Counted from the first letter of the stretch, positions 9,482 through 18,347 are shown. The stretch is 64,000 nucleotides of DNA from JAZKFT01 sp965246935 (GCA_965246935.1 CBDFGC010000019.1:434001-498000); one strand, 5' to 3'. The notes: generated from the sequence alone by a model not told the origin. Numbers and translations: made by a program.

Positions 9482-9704
9482 AAAGCGTAGCCACATTTTT
9501 TGATGTGAGGAATTTGTTCGCAATTTCTAATACTGCGATGGCCTACTCTTTTGAGACAGTTGGAAAATCATCTAAGAATTTGTCAAGAGAAATTCCTGCC
9601 TCCAAATGGTCGAATAAAGATTTGACAGGCACCCGTGTACCCATAAAAACAGGATGTCCTCCAAAAATTTCAGGATCGGTGTTGATGAGGTCTTTGATAT
9701 TCAT
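9465..9704 (-). pseudogene. DUF433 antitoxin with in-frame amber stop
   Basis: The reading frame from ATG at 9704 starts MNIKDLINTDPEIFGGHPVF and continues with MGTRVPVKSLFDHL, the classic DUF433 (VapB-like) antitoxin. Codon 54 is TAG (9543-9545), where a Gln (CAG) is expected in a KEQAI-type context. The same frame then stays open through AIAVLEIANKFLTSKNVATL to a TGA at 9465, giving the normal 79-codon length. A single C-to-T change would explain the break. The cognate DUF5615 toxin next to it is truncated, so the pair is dead. Confidence 0.8.
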
Positions 9705-9821
9705 GGTATTAAAGGTATGATAATGGAAAAAAATAATTTACAAGTATTACCAATTTTTTACAAGCAGTGATATTTGGCTTTGATGTTAATGAGGAACACC
9801 GATATTGTAGTCTGCATAAAA

Positions 9822-10142
9822 TTATTTTTGACTTATCATTCTATGGGCATCAGCAATAACGTCTCCTAAGACAACATTCTCAAATTCAATACTTATTGCA
9901 TATTGTATGCGTTTGTCACCAAGTATTGAAAGTTCAGCGGCAGGTTGTTCTTCAAGATTTTTATGTTCATAATCAAAACCTACATGCCTTTGAGTATTAT
10001 CAGGCATACTTACACCATAGTACCCTATCACTCTTTTCGATTCAAGAATCGGGTGAGAAGGAAAAGGTATTCTGTTGAATTCTTCTTGATGTATATCTAA
10101 AGGAGGAACAGGATACCATCTTATTAATAAAAATCTGTACAT
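9822..10142 (-). CDS. hypothetical protein, 3' gene of an unknown pair
   Basis: 106-aa soluble protein with no family recognised. Visible pieces are an aromatic N-terminus MYRFLLIRWYPVPPLD, a Pro-rich stretch around EFNRIPFPSHPILESKR, and a C-terminal part rich in E and I/V. It overlaps the end of the upstream co-directional gene by 19 bases, so the two are almost certainly translated together. Base composition is AT-rich compared with the neighbouring receptors, which fits an acquired unit. A role as immunity or accessory partner is possible but unsupported. Confidence 0.6.
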   Translation of the reverse strand: MYRFLLIRWYPVPPLDIHQEEFNRIPFPSHPILESKRVIGYYGVSMPDNTQRHVGFDYEHKNLEEQPAAELSILGDKRIQYAISIEFENVVLGDVIADAHRMISQK

Positions 10143-10900
10143 GTTAACAGCAAAACATCACCGTAATATTTATAATTTACTGCCAAAAAAGGAGTGGCCC
10201 TTAACCCACCATCTTTATCAAATTCTGCTCTTACAATGACGTAAGTATAATCATCAATTTTTTTAAAAGCTCCATTTTCGAATGAAATCATTTCAAAACC
10301 ACCACCCCATAATTCTTTAATTGTATCACCATACACTCTTTCTCTAAAAATAAAGTTACCAATTTGTATAAATATTCCTGATTTTAAAATTTCAATCTTT
10401 TTTCTATGATCGGCGAGGTTTTGATAGTCAAAATTATTAGTATTTTGCTCGTTAAGAAGCTTACTTAGATCTTCAATGAACCATGAGCCTCCATTTCCAC
10501 ATACACTTAGCTTACCAAACAAATCGTGCTGGTTTTCCCGCCAATCTAAACCTACTCTTACAAAAAAGAAACCTTTGCCTTTGTGATAAAATGAAACTCC
10601 AATAGAAATTTTTATAATGATTTCTTTATCATAATTTTCAATAAAGCCTTTGATATTATCTGGTGTAGTTTCAATTAGCTTAAAATTGAATTTTATATCT
10701 TCTAAAAAAGTTTTCATCTCATAAACAGAACCAGAGAGGGATAAAGCAAATAAATCATTAATAACATAAATTTTTTGCTTTAGTCCATTAACTTTTATAT
10801 GCCCTAATTGCTCTAAATATGTTTCAGCTTTTTCTAAAAAAGTAGGTATATCTACAGTTTTTACATTATCTATCTGAGTTGTAATTAGAATGTCACTCAC
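10124..10900 (-). CDS. hypothetical protein, 5' gene of an unknown pair
   Basis: 258-aa AT-rich gene without a recognised family, a signal peptide or membrane segments. The first half (MSDILITTQIDNVKTVDIPT, then KIYVINDLFALSLSGSVYEM) reads like an alternating beta/helix layout and loosely recalls Ntn-hydrolase/proteasome-like proteins; this is an impression only. A Gly-rich stretch CGNGGSWFIEDL (about 157-168) and YGDTIKELWGGGFEMI (about 209-224) stand out. The downstream 106-aa gene overlaps it by 19 bases. Together they form an orphan two-gene unit between toxin-antitoxin debris and a Uma2 gene. Confidence 0.6.
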   Translation of the reverse strand: MSDILITTQIDNVKTVDIPTFLEKAETYLEQLGHIKVNGLKQKIYVINDLFALSLSGSVYEMKTFLEDIKFNFKLIETTPDNIKGFIENYDKEIIIKISIGVSFYHKGKGFFFVRVGLDWRENQHDLFGKLSVCGNGGSWFIEDLSKLLNEQNTNNFDYQNLADHRKKIEILKSGIFIQIGNFIFRERVYGDTIKELWGGGFEMISFENGAFKKIDDYTYVIVRAEFDKDGGLRATPFLAVNYKYYGDVLLLTCTDFY

Positions 10901-11039
10901 AAATATTTCATCCGCAGCAATTAAAATTACACTTATAATACTTTAATAAATTTTCTGTAAACTTCTCTTTTAAAATCTAAAAAAGATTTTTATTGTGTTT
11001 AAATGCGACTTAATTAAGTGCCACTGTACTTAAAACCTC

Positions 11040-11255
11040 TTACCACCTTGCCACCAACTTCAAATTAATCAACCTCGGTGTCAACCTATTCGGGATGGTA
11101 AAAATGTTATTAGAGAAATCTTTAATCAGCGAATTGGAAATGGTATTGGCCCGGTCAATGAGGTTAAATACGTCCAGGCTGGCCCAAATATTATCTAACT
11201 CACGTAGGGGATTTTGGCAGTGGCTTTTATCGCTGTCCGGCAGGGGCTGCAGCAA
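11040..11255 (-). pseudogene. duplicated 3' end of a TonB-dependent receptor
   Basis: About 66 codons that repeat the C-terminus of the 831-aa receptor ending at 12020. Both end TIPNRLTPRLINLKLVARW, and over the preceding residues they differ only at scattered positions (for example DVFNLIDRANTISNSLI against EVFNLIDRANTISYSLI). No ATG or signal peptide is present; the only in-frame start is TTG. It lies directly downstream of the Uma2 gene, so the Uma2 gene is bracketed by two copies of the receptor tail in direct orientation. Confidence 0.85.
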
Positions 11256-11270
11256 GCGGCAAATGTCGCT

Positions 11271-11870
11271 CTATCTCAGTATTTCCAGTTTTAATTCAAA
11301 GGCCGGCAAAACAGCTTCTCCGCTTAGTGTATTGTCAAATCCCTCTATTTTGCTGATGGTGCCATCTGCCCGGTAAATGAAAGCGGTTTCGGTTTTAGGA
11401 TGTATCAGCCAGCCAAGCTGAACGCCATTTTCCCGCCATTTTTCCATTTTGTGTTTTAGTTGTACAATACTATCGGATGGCGATGCCAGTTCCACTACAA
11501 AATCGGGAGCGATATAAGCAAACCCTTTTCGATCTTCCTCTGATAAGGCATTCCAGCGTTCATAGCTTATCCAGGCTGCATCCGGGCTTTTCATACTGGT
11601 ATCGGGCAGATAAAAGCCGGCAGAATTACTAAATGCTATTCCAAGTTTCCGTTCACGATTCCAAATGTATAGGTCTGTTATTACATCACCATTCTTACTA
11701 TCGTATTCGCTGGCTACGGGGGGCATAAAAAGTATTTGGTGGTTTTCGTCTCTTTCTATGGGAATATGCTTGTTCTGTTCACAAAAATGAAGAAATTCCT
11801 CATCCGTCATGTTTTCAAAAGGAGGATACTGTAGCTCCAGTTCATATTGATGGGTGATGATTTTGGCCAT
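11271..11870 (-). CDS. Uma2 family (DUF820) restriction-fold protein
   Basis: Protein of 199 aa from the ATG at 11870 (MAKIITHQYELELQ); the frame is open 27 codons further upstream but those residues do not look like the family. The Uma2/DUF820 restriction-endonuclease fold is seen in MTDEEFLHFCEQNKHIPIER, FSNSAGFYLPDTSMKSPDAA (about 110), FVVELASPSDSIVQLKHKME (about 150, with the catalytic ExxS region) and GVQLGWLIHPKTETAFIYR. These proteins are multi-copy in cyanobacteria and some Bacteroidota; their function is unproven. It is flanked by direct copies of the receptor 3' end, suggesting arrival by insertion or by recombination between paralogues. Confidence 0.85.
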   Translation of the reverse strand: MAKIITHQYELELQYPPFENMTDEEFLHFCEQNKHIPIERDENHQILFMPPVASEYDSKNGDVITDLYIWNRERKLGIAFSNSAGFYLPDTSMKSPDAAWISYERWNALSEEDRKGFAYIAPDFVVELASPSDSIVQLKHKMEKWRENGVQLGWLIHPKTETAFIYRADGTISKIEGFDNTLSGEAVLPAFELKLEILR

Positions 11871-12019
11871 AGCGGCAATACTGTTTAACGTGCAATATAA
11901 GCAATTTTGCAGGCTGTTATCGTTGCCATTGCCTGTGTTCTTTACCTGCATTGATATCCGTACCTGATGTTGGAGAAAAAACCAACATCGGCGGGGAGCT
12001 TATTGCAGTGAGAAAGTAT

Positions 12020-14515
12020 TTACCACCTCGCCACTAACTTCAAATTAATCAGCCTCGGTGTCAACCGGTTTGGGATGGTAAAAATGTTATTAGAGAAATC
12101 TTTAATCAGCGAATAAGAAATGGTATTGGCCCGGTCAATTAAATTAAACACTTCCAGGCTGAGCCAAATATTATCTAAGCCACGTAGGGGATTGTGGCTG
12201 CGGCGGCTGCTTTTGTCGCTGTCCAGTAGCAGGGCACTAAAGCCAATATCCGTACGGATATAAGAAGGTATTTCCAGCGCATTGCGGTACTTAGTGCTAC
12301 CCGCAATATTATATGGTAAATTGCTGCCATAAATAATATTCAGCGATACTTTAAAATTTTTGTTGGTGCTTAAATAATCCTGAAAAAATAAGCCGAATGT
12401 GATGCGGCGATCGGTAGGGCGGCGCAGCCATCCGAGTTCCTGCTTCGTACTGTCAGTAATTACACGATCTGTAACAGTTGATGTTATTTCCTGCTTTGAT
12501 TTATTAAAGTAGCGGTAATAGTAATCACCATCTAAATTTTCCATCGTTTTACTTAGCCCAATGCTCACCCAGCTTTCCGCATCCTTTACCAGTTCGCCAT
12601 ACAGGCGGGTCTCCAATCCGTAAGCATAGGCTTTGGCGTTGTTGGTGCCAAAATAACGCAGGCGTACATTGTCAATATCGTACGGCACCACGTCTTTCAT
12701 GTCCTTATAATAGAATTCTGTATTCAGGCGAAAAGGCCGGCCCATCATCCGGAAATTATAATCCAGGGCACCGCTGAACTGCAGGCTTTTCTGCGCTTTT
12801 AGATCTGTGTTCACCGTTCCGTTGGGCCGGCGCATTTCCCGGTAAAATGGCGGCTGATTATAAACACCAGCAGAAGCACGGAGCACCATATCCTTCTTCC
12901 AATGCATGGGTTTATAACTAATGCCCAGCCGCGGAGAAATTAAAAATTCATTATTCAGGTTATTGTAATTGTAGCGAACACCTGCCTGTATGGTAAAGGC
13001 ATCGTTTAGGAGCATATTGTCCTGTACAAATCCCTGGAGACGGGTAATGTTAAGGTTGCTGTTAGCGGCAATACTACTGTACACGGCAAGCGGGCCGCTA
13101 TTGTTTGGCAACGAATATCCGGCACTATCCCGGTACTCCCATTCCTTTAATACGTCTGTAATTTTTTCCTGCGAAAAGCTGTTGCCAAACTGGATGTAAT
13201 GATGTTGCTTTTCCAGCGTACCCCGCAAGGTTGCATTCCATATCTCTACATTCAGGCGGTTGCGGGAATAGTTTTGGTAATAGCCTGCACCCAGTGGATT
13301 TACGATCAGGCCAAAGGTTGCCTGGCTTTTATCGAAGTCCCGATCGCCAAATAAGTAAGCACCGCCGATATCAATATTCTCTTCTTCTTTATTCTGAAAA
13401 TGGCTCAGCATTCCCTTCAGCTTAAACGATTTTGAAAAGCTATACGTGCTTGCCAGCCCAATCATATTGGTGCGGTACTTATCTTTTTCCTGCCCTTCAA
13501 AAAATACATCCAGCCCTAAATTTTGGGTAAACAGCGGGGAGAAAACAGACGTGGTTTGTTTACTTTCTTCGGGGAACAAGGTAAAGTTTGTATTATTTAC
13601 GTTGGCCAGCATTTCCATCAGCCACCTGTTATTCGGCTGCCAGGTAATGTAGCCCTGCAAATCGGCAGAACTGGGGGCATAGTTTCCTTTGGTTTCCTGG
13701 GCACTCAGCAGGTTTTTGAGGTTGCGGTTGCGGGCGCCAACGATGTACGTAACTTTTTTGTTAGCAGCCGTTCCCTCCAGGTGCAGGCCCTGCTCCAGCA
13801 AACCAATATAGGCACTGCCACCAAAGCGGGTTGGCTTACGGTAATCCACATCCAGCACACTGCTCATTTTATCACCATATTTCGCCTGGAAACCACCAAT
13901 AAAAAAGTTGACGTTGCGTGCCATTTCGGGGTTGATAAAACTCAGCCCTTCCTGCTGGCCATTGCGGATGAGATAAGGCCGGAATATTTCAAAATCGTTT
14001 ACATACACCAGGTTTTCATCGAAGCTGCCGCCACGTACATTGTATTGGGAGGTAAGCTCGTTGTTACTTCCCACCAACGATTTAATCTGGGCCTCAATGC
14101 CACCAATGGGAGAGGGATTATTAATAGCCAATTTTGGATTAATTGTAATCAGTCCGGTAGCACTCCGGTCAATGGTGTTCGTAACAATTACCTCCTTCAA
14201 CGTATCATTTCCTTTTTCTAATTGAATAGAAATGATTTCCGCTTCGCCATTGCTCAGGTAAAAGTTTTGTTGCCGGGTTTTGTAGCCGGTGTACGAAAAA
14301 ATTAATGCAAAAGCTTTATCGGCTTGTACCGCCATTGAAAAGCGGCCACTATCGTTAGTGGTGATACCGCTTTGTTTACCGAGGATAATAACAGAAACTT
14401 TAGGTAAGGGCCTTTCCGTTTCGTCGGTTACCGTACCGCTAATGGTGGCGGAACGACGTTGGGAAAAAACGGTACACATGGCGAGTGTAAGCAATAGCAT
14501 CAATAAATAACGCAT
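12020..14515 (-). CDS. TonB-dependent receptor with carboxypeptidase-like domain
   Basis: 831-aa outer-membrane receptor. The signal peptide MRYLLMLLLTLAMCTVFSQ is followed by a regulatory beta-sandwich (SATISGTVTDETERPLPKVS to about 100), then the plug (LKEVIVTNTIDRSATGLI; YNVRGGSFDENLVYVNDFEI) and a beta-barrel ending in LINLKLVARW. No SusD or FecR neighbour exists, so it is not a typical glycan-uptake pair. It is shorter than SusC and resembles the stand-alone CirA/Fiu-like class. Its last 66 codons recur downstream, beyond the Uma2 gene. The substrate is unknown. Confidence 0.92.
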   Translation of the reverse strand: MRYLLMLLLTLAMCTVFSQRRSATISGTVTDETERPLPKVSVIILGKQSGITTNDSGRFSMAVQADKAFALIFSYTGYKTRQQNFYLSNGEAEIISIQLEKGNDTLKEVIVTNTIDRSATGLITINPKLAINNPSPIGGIEAQIKSLVGSNNELTSQYNVRGGSFDENLVYVNDFEIFRPYLIRNGQQEGLSFINPEMARNVNFFIGGFQAKYGDKMSSVLDVDYRKPTRFGGSAYIGLLEQGLHLEGTAANKKVTYIVGARNRNLKNLLSAQETKGNYAPSSADLQGYITWQPNNRWLMEMLANVNNTNFTLFPEESKQTTSVFSPLFTQNLGLDVFFEGQEKDKYRTNMIGLASTYSFSKSFKLKGMLSHFQNKEEENIDIGGAYLFGDRDFDKSQATFGLIVNPLGAGYYQNYSRNRLNVEIWNATLRGTLEKQHHYIQFGNSFSQEKITDVLKEWEYRDSAGYSLPNNSGPLAVYSSIAANSNLNITRLQGFVQDNMLLNDAFTIQAGVRYNYNNLNNEFLISPRLGISYKPMHWKKDMVLRASAGVYNQPPFYREMRRPNGTVNTDLKAQKSLQFSGALDYNFRMMGRPFRLNTEFYYKDMKDVVPYDIDNVRLRYFGTNNAKAYAYGLETRLYGELVKDAESWVSIGLSKTMENLDGDYYYRYFNKSKQEITSTVTDRVITDSTKQELGWLRRPTDRRITFGLFFQDYLSTNKNFKVSLNIIYGSNLPYNIAGSTKYRNALEIPSYIRTDIGFSALLLDSDKSSRRSHNPLRGLDNIWLSLEVFNLIDRANTISYSLIKDFSNNIFTIPNRLTPRLINLKLVARW

Positions 14516-14661
14516 AAGAAATTAGCTGTGGGGGCAAGGTAGGAAGAATAGTGAAAGGGTGGAATCCAAATTGATAACTTGACCGGGAATAGCGGTACGT
14601 TGTACGCATATATACAAGCCGACAAATTCGAGCTTACCTTTAAACCTGTAATTCTTTAACT

Positions 14662-15708
14662 ATGAAATATATTTTTTTATGTTGTTGCCTGTTAATTATG
14701 TTTCTGAAAACAACTTCTCAATGCAGTACTCCCGTTACACTGCCTTATTTTAACGGATTTGAAAATGAGGTTGCAGGACAAACACCACAATGTTTTACAA
14801 TACAATATCAGTATAGCACCGGTTTCCCAATTATTCTGGTAACTGATTCAATACACCCATTTGAGGGATTTAAGAAACTATTAATTACCGGAGATGACTA
14901 CCTGGCTGCTGATTACAATGTTTGGATATTTCTGCCAGCTATGGATTTTGACAGTAGTAAGAAGTACTATTTATCCTTTCAATACAGGGGGTATAATAAT
15001 AAAGTAAGCAATGAATTTCCATTCCGGGTTTTTTACGGTAACAGCCCCGCCATTCCTGCTATGACTAATTTTTTAGGAAATACAACCTATTGGCCAAATA
15101 TCTATACGCCTTTTAGTAGTTTGCTGTCAAAGGCAACCGGTATCAATTATATAGGAATCTATTACCAATATAATCCGGACGGTGGTAATGCTTTGTATAT
15201 TGATAATATCAGTGTGTCCGGGTTTATGCCTTCCCATGCTCCTATCTGCCCTAGCAGCAATACCTATTTTGTATCAGGGAGTAGCAGTATTGGAAACATG
15301 TACAAATGGCAGGCAGATACCGGTAGTGGCTTTACCGACCTACATGATAATGCAACTTATAACGGAACATCGGCTGATACCTTACAATTAATTGCACCTT
15401 CCACTGATTTATACGGCACTACATACCGGTGCATCATAAATGGCAACACCTACACTACACCAAATACATTAAAATTTGCTGTTACATGGAAAGGCTCTGC
15501 TAATGCTGCCTGGGAGAACCCGGCTAACTGGAGTTGCGGTATTTTGCCTGATGCAAATACGGATGTAATAATTGACAGGATACCCCCGGTTTTTTACTTT
15601 TTGCCGGTTGTTAGCACAAATACTGCCTGCGGAAGCCTGCAGCTAAGACCAGGTGCTTATGTAAGGGTAAAGGCCGGTGCAAAGCTGGAGCTGAAAAGGA
15701 GAAACTAA
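14662..15708 (+). CDS. secreted modular surface protein, no sorting tail
   Basis: 348 aa with a clear signal peptide (MKYIFLCCCLLIMFLKTTSQ). Residues about 25-190 form a jelly-roll, MAM-like lectin fold of the type seen in the giant protein near 48.5 kb (YFNGFENEVAGQTPQCF; YIDNISVSGF). Next comes an Ig-like domain with CPSSNTYFVSGSSSIGNMYK and YKWQADTGSG, then a C-terminal unit WKGSANAAWENPANWSCG ... LRPGAYVRVKAGAKLELK common in Bacteroidota surface proteins. No canonical T9SS tail is visible: the protein stops at ELKRRN. The export route beyond the periplasm is therefore uncertain. It may be a truncated relative of larger adhesins. Confidence 0.7.
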   Translation: MKYIFLCCCLLIMFLKTTSQCSTPVTLPYFNGFENEVAGQTPQCFTIQYQYSTGFPIILVTDSIHPFEGFKKLLITGDDYLAADYNVWIFLPAMDFDSSKKYYLSFQYRGYNNKVSNEFPFRVFYGNSPAIPAMTNFLGNTTYWPNIYTPFSSLLSKATGINYIGIYYQYNPDGGNALYIDNISVSGFMPSHAPICPSSNTYFVSGSSSIGNMYKWQADTGSGFTDLHDNATYNGTSADTLQLIAPSTDLYGTTYRCIINGNTYTTPNTLKFAVTWKGSANAAWENPANWSCGILPDANTDVIIDRIPPVFYFLPVVSTNTACGSLQLRPGAYVRVKAGAKLELKRRN

Positions 15709-15728
15709 TGGTCGGGAAAAACTTCATA

Positions 15729-16442
15729 CTATGACACACGTTTTAAATCTGCGATCATTTTCATGGGGTCAGCCGCTTTAAAAACGGTGTTACCTGCCAC
15801 CAGTACATCAGCCCCGGCAGCTACAATTTGGGCAGCATTATCCAGCGTAACACCTCCATCTATTTCTATTTTTACATTCAGGTTGCGTTCGTCAATCATT
15901 TGCCGGAGCTGCCGTATTTTTTCCAATGAATGCGGAATAAATGCCTGTGCACCAAAACCCGGATTTACGGTGAGTACACATACATGGTGAATATCGGCCA
16001 GAATGTTTTCCAGCATCACCAGTGGTGTATGCGGATTGATCGCCACACCAGCCTTCATGCCTAATTGGGTAATCTGCTGAATATTGCGGTGCAGGTTTGG
16101 GCAGGCTTCCACATGTACACACAGCATATCGGCGCCGGCTTTTTTGAAATCGGCGGCAAACTTTTCCGGCTCCAGAATCATCAGGTGCACATCAAAAGGC
16201 TTGGTAGTAGCGGTTCGCAGCCGCTCAATCACCGGCAGCCCGAAACTGATGTTCGGCACAAATCGTCCGTCCATTACATCTAAGTGAAACCAGTCGGCCT
16301 CACTGCTATTCAGCATATTACATTCGGCCTGCAGGTTCAGGAAATCGGACGCTAAAAGGGATGGAGCAATGAGAGGCAAAGTATAAACTTTTAAAGATGA
16401 GGAAGAAGTTTTAAGAAACAAGATTACAAAGATCTGTGTCAT
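15729..16442 (-). CDS. rpe: ribulose-phosphate 3-epimerase
   Basis: Interconverts ribulose 5-phosphate and xylulose 5-phosphate in the pentose phosphate pathway. The TIM-barrel landmarks are complete: IAPSLLASDFLNL, WFHLDVMDGRFVPNISFG (metal-binding His and catalytic Asp), PFDVHLMILEPEKF, VLTVNPGFGAQAFIP and KIEIDGGVTLDNA with the second catalytic Asp, then VAGNTVFKA. The ATG at 16442 gives 237 aa, about 20 more than usual. The extra N-terminus MTQIFVILFLKTSSSSLKVY is not family-like, so the true start is probably an alternative codon nearer the IAPSLL motif, such as the TTG just before it. It is convergent with the preceding gene. Confidence 0.95.
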   Translation of the reverse strand: MTQIFVILFLKTSSSSLKVYTLPLIAPSLLASDFLNLQAECNMLNSSEADWFHLDVMDGRFVPNISFGLPVIERLRTATTKPFDVHLMILEPEKFAADFKKAGADMLCVHVEACPNLHRNIQQITQLGMKAGVAINPHTPLVMLENILADIHHVCVLTVNPGFGAQAFIPHSLEKIRQLRQMIDERNLNVKIEIDGGVTLDNAAQIVAAGADVLVAGNTVFKAADPMKMIADLKRVS

Positions 16443-16557
16443 GGTTTAAACTTTTTAAACCTTATTACAACTAAAATAGGGGTTATAACAAGGTGAAATG
16501 TCCTATAAAGCTGGCAAAAAATATTATCTGTAAATTTGAAGGTCAGAACAAATCTAA

Positions 16558-17806
16558 ATGAGCAAAATACGAGTAAAGAACTTCGGCCCCATAAAGAACG
16601 GTTTTGAAGAAAACAATGGTTTTTTTAGATATAAAAAAGATTACTGTTTTTATTGGAAATCAGGGTTCGGGAAAAAGCACTGTTGCTAAGCTAATCTCGA
16701 CATGCTCTTGGTTGGAAAAGGCTTTGAATAGAGGGGATGTAAAACGAAAAATGGAATTTGTCGATTTTACAACTTACTGTTCAAATCAAGGAATACACAA
16801 TTACTTTATACCTGACAGTTCACAAATTGAATACATTGGCGATGCTTTTAAAATTAATTATGATGCTCACTCGGAATTTCCAAATATGGATATACAGGAG
16901 GCCGAGAGTAAAAGATATAAGGTTCCACAAATAATTTATGTCCCATCTGAAAGGAACTTTTTAAGCATAATTAGAGATGCTTCTAATGTTACAGGACTTC
17001 CTGTTTCACTCTCATTTTTTGCCGATGAACTGATAAGGGCTCAACGGGAGTTAAATGGTCAAACAATCGATTTGCCAATTAATGAGTATAAGTATGAGTA
17101 TATAGAATCTATTGACCGATCAATAATAATAAGTGGAAATGATTATACAAGTTTGTTAGAAGCATCAAGTGGGTTGCAATCTGCTGTGCCGCTTTATCTT
17201 GTTTCCAGAAACTTGTCTTCATCTATAAAAAAGCAAATAGATATTAATGCTATAGATAAAGTATTAAGTGCTCGCCAGAGACTACGCTTATCTGATGAGT
17301 TGCGTAAATTGACAAATGATCATTCATTGCCAAACGAGAAGAAAGTAGAGAAAGAAAAAGAATTGCTTTCGAAATATCACAATAGCTGCTTCATCAATAT
17401 CGTCGAAGAACCTGAGCAAAATCTCTTCCCGGATTCTCAGCGGCATATTTTGAATAGCTTATTAGAGTTTGCAAATAAACAGGAAGCTAATGAATTGTTG
17501 ATGACAACGCATAGTCCTTATATCATTAACTATCTGAGCATAGCAATTCAAGGAAAATATTTGCTGGATAAAATTAATGCTTCATCCAAAAAGGATGATT
17601 TGCTGCAACGCTTAAATGCAATTGTACCAATTAAATCTTGTGTAGCTGCCGCTGATGTTGCTATCTATCAATTTCAGGATGATGGTACTATTTGCCTGTT
17701 GTCGGATTATGAAGGTATTCCTTCCGATAAAAACTATTTAAATCAATCCCTTGCAAAGGGTAACCAATTGTTTGATGCGTTATTAGAAATTGAAGAGGAA
17801 CTGTAA
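16558..17806 (+). CDS. AAA family ATPase (OLD/SMC-like), frameshifted near 5' end
   Basis: First gene of a tight two-gene unit. The natural start is ATG at 16558 (MSKIRVKNFGPIKNGF), but a run of seven T at 16620-16626 puts the rest one base out of frame; with six T the protein would be about 415 aa. After the break: Walker A in VFIGNQGSGKSTVAK, an ABC-type signature in LLEASSGLQSAVPLYL, Walker B in CFINIVEEPEQNLFPDSQ, and an H-loop in LLMTTHSPYIINYL. This is the OLD/SMC-like arrangement in defence ATPases such as those of Gabija, PARIS and Septu. No nuclease domain is fused; the next gene likely supplies it. Translation from a TTG at 16604 is possible. The unit looks AT-rich and acquired. Confidence 0.8.
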
Positions 17807-17808
17807 GT

Positions 17809-18297
17809 ATGAACTTTTTTGACCCGCAATGCCAGGAGCCTGCATTGAACCATACCTTGTTCGGACTATGCGATGATGAGAATGGAAAGAAGGCTTTCAC
17901 TAATATTGACAAGTCAGATAACTGGATCGCTACCGTGAAAAATGACCGAAGCAAAATGCTCGTCTTTACAGCTATTGATAAATGTGTGATAAAAGATGTA
18001 GAAGAAAAAGGCCGAGGTCGTTGTGATGCAATGCTAAATTCTGACGAGCATCTTTATTTTATTGAACTCAAAAATATAGATTACCCTTCCTGGAAATCAA
18101 GGGCAATAGAACAATTAGAATCAACGATTCAATTTTTTATTGCTCATCATGATTTAAAAAGGTTTCGACATAAAAAGGCTTTTGCCTGTAATAAAAAGAA
18201 GCCAAGATTTCAAGAGATAGAAATTGAGCTTAAGCGCCGGTTTTTTGATATGTATAGGTTTAGGATAGATACCCAAGCAGAAGTAATTATAATTTAG
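17809..18297 (+). CDS. putative PD-(D/E)XK nuclease partner of the AAA ATPase
   Basis: 162-aa protein starting 2 bases after the ATPase stop. The core is RCDAMLN (about 64-70), a beta strand HLYFIELKN (about 74-82), then a helix with WKSRAIEQLESTIQFF. The order Asp, a short spacer, then E-x-K on a hydrophobic strand is the PD-(D/E)XK nuclease signature; here it reads D...ELK. The C-terminus (KKAFACNKKKPRFQEIEIE) is basic and could bind nucleic acid. I recall similar ATPase/small-protein pairs in other Bacteroidota, but I do not know a named system. Nuclease activity and defence function are inference. Confidence 0.65.
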   Translation: MNFFDPQCQEPALNHTLFGLCDDENGKKAFTNIDKSDNWIATVKNDRSKMLVFTAIDKCVIKDVEEKGRGRCDAMLNSDEHLYFIELKNIDYPSWKSRAIEQLESTIQFFIAHHDLKRFRHKKAFACNKKKPRFQEIEIELKRRFFDMYRFRIDTQAEVIII

Positions 18298-18330
18298 AAA
18301 AAAGGGATACACATCTCTGCATATCCCTTT
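18298..18330 (-). terminator. rho-independent terminator of fbaA
   Basis: Stem AAAGGGATA (18301-18309) with TATCCCTTT (18322-18330). On the minus strand it is followed by a T run, fitting termination of the aldolase gene. On the plus strand it lacks a T tract. Confidence 0.7.
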
Positions 18331-18347
18331 CACGAGTATCAAATTAC

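Noticed and set aside
16618..16628. Programmed -1 frameshift at a T-TTT-TTA slippery site in the ATPase gene
   Set aside because: The heptamer exists, but the downstream frame needs a +1 (or -2) shift, the wrong direction for a canonical -1 site, and no stem-loop or pseudoknot was noticed downstream.
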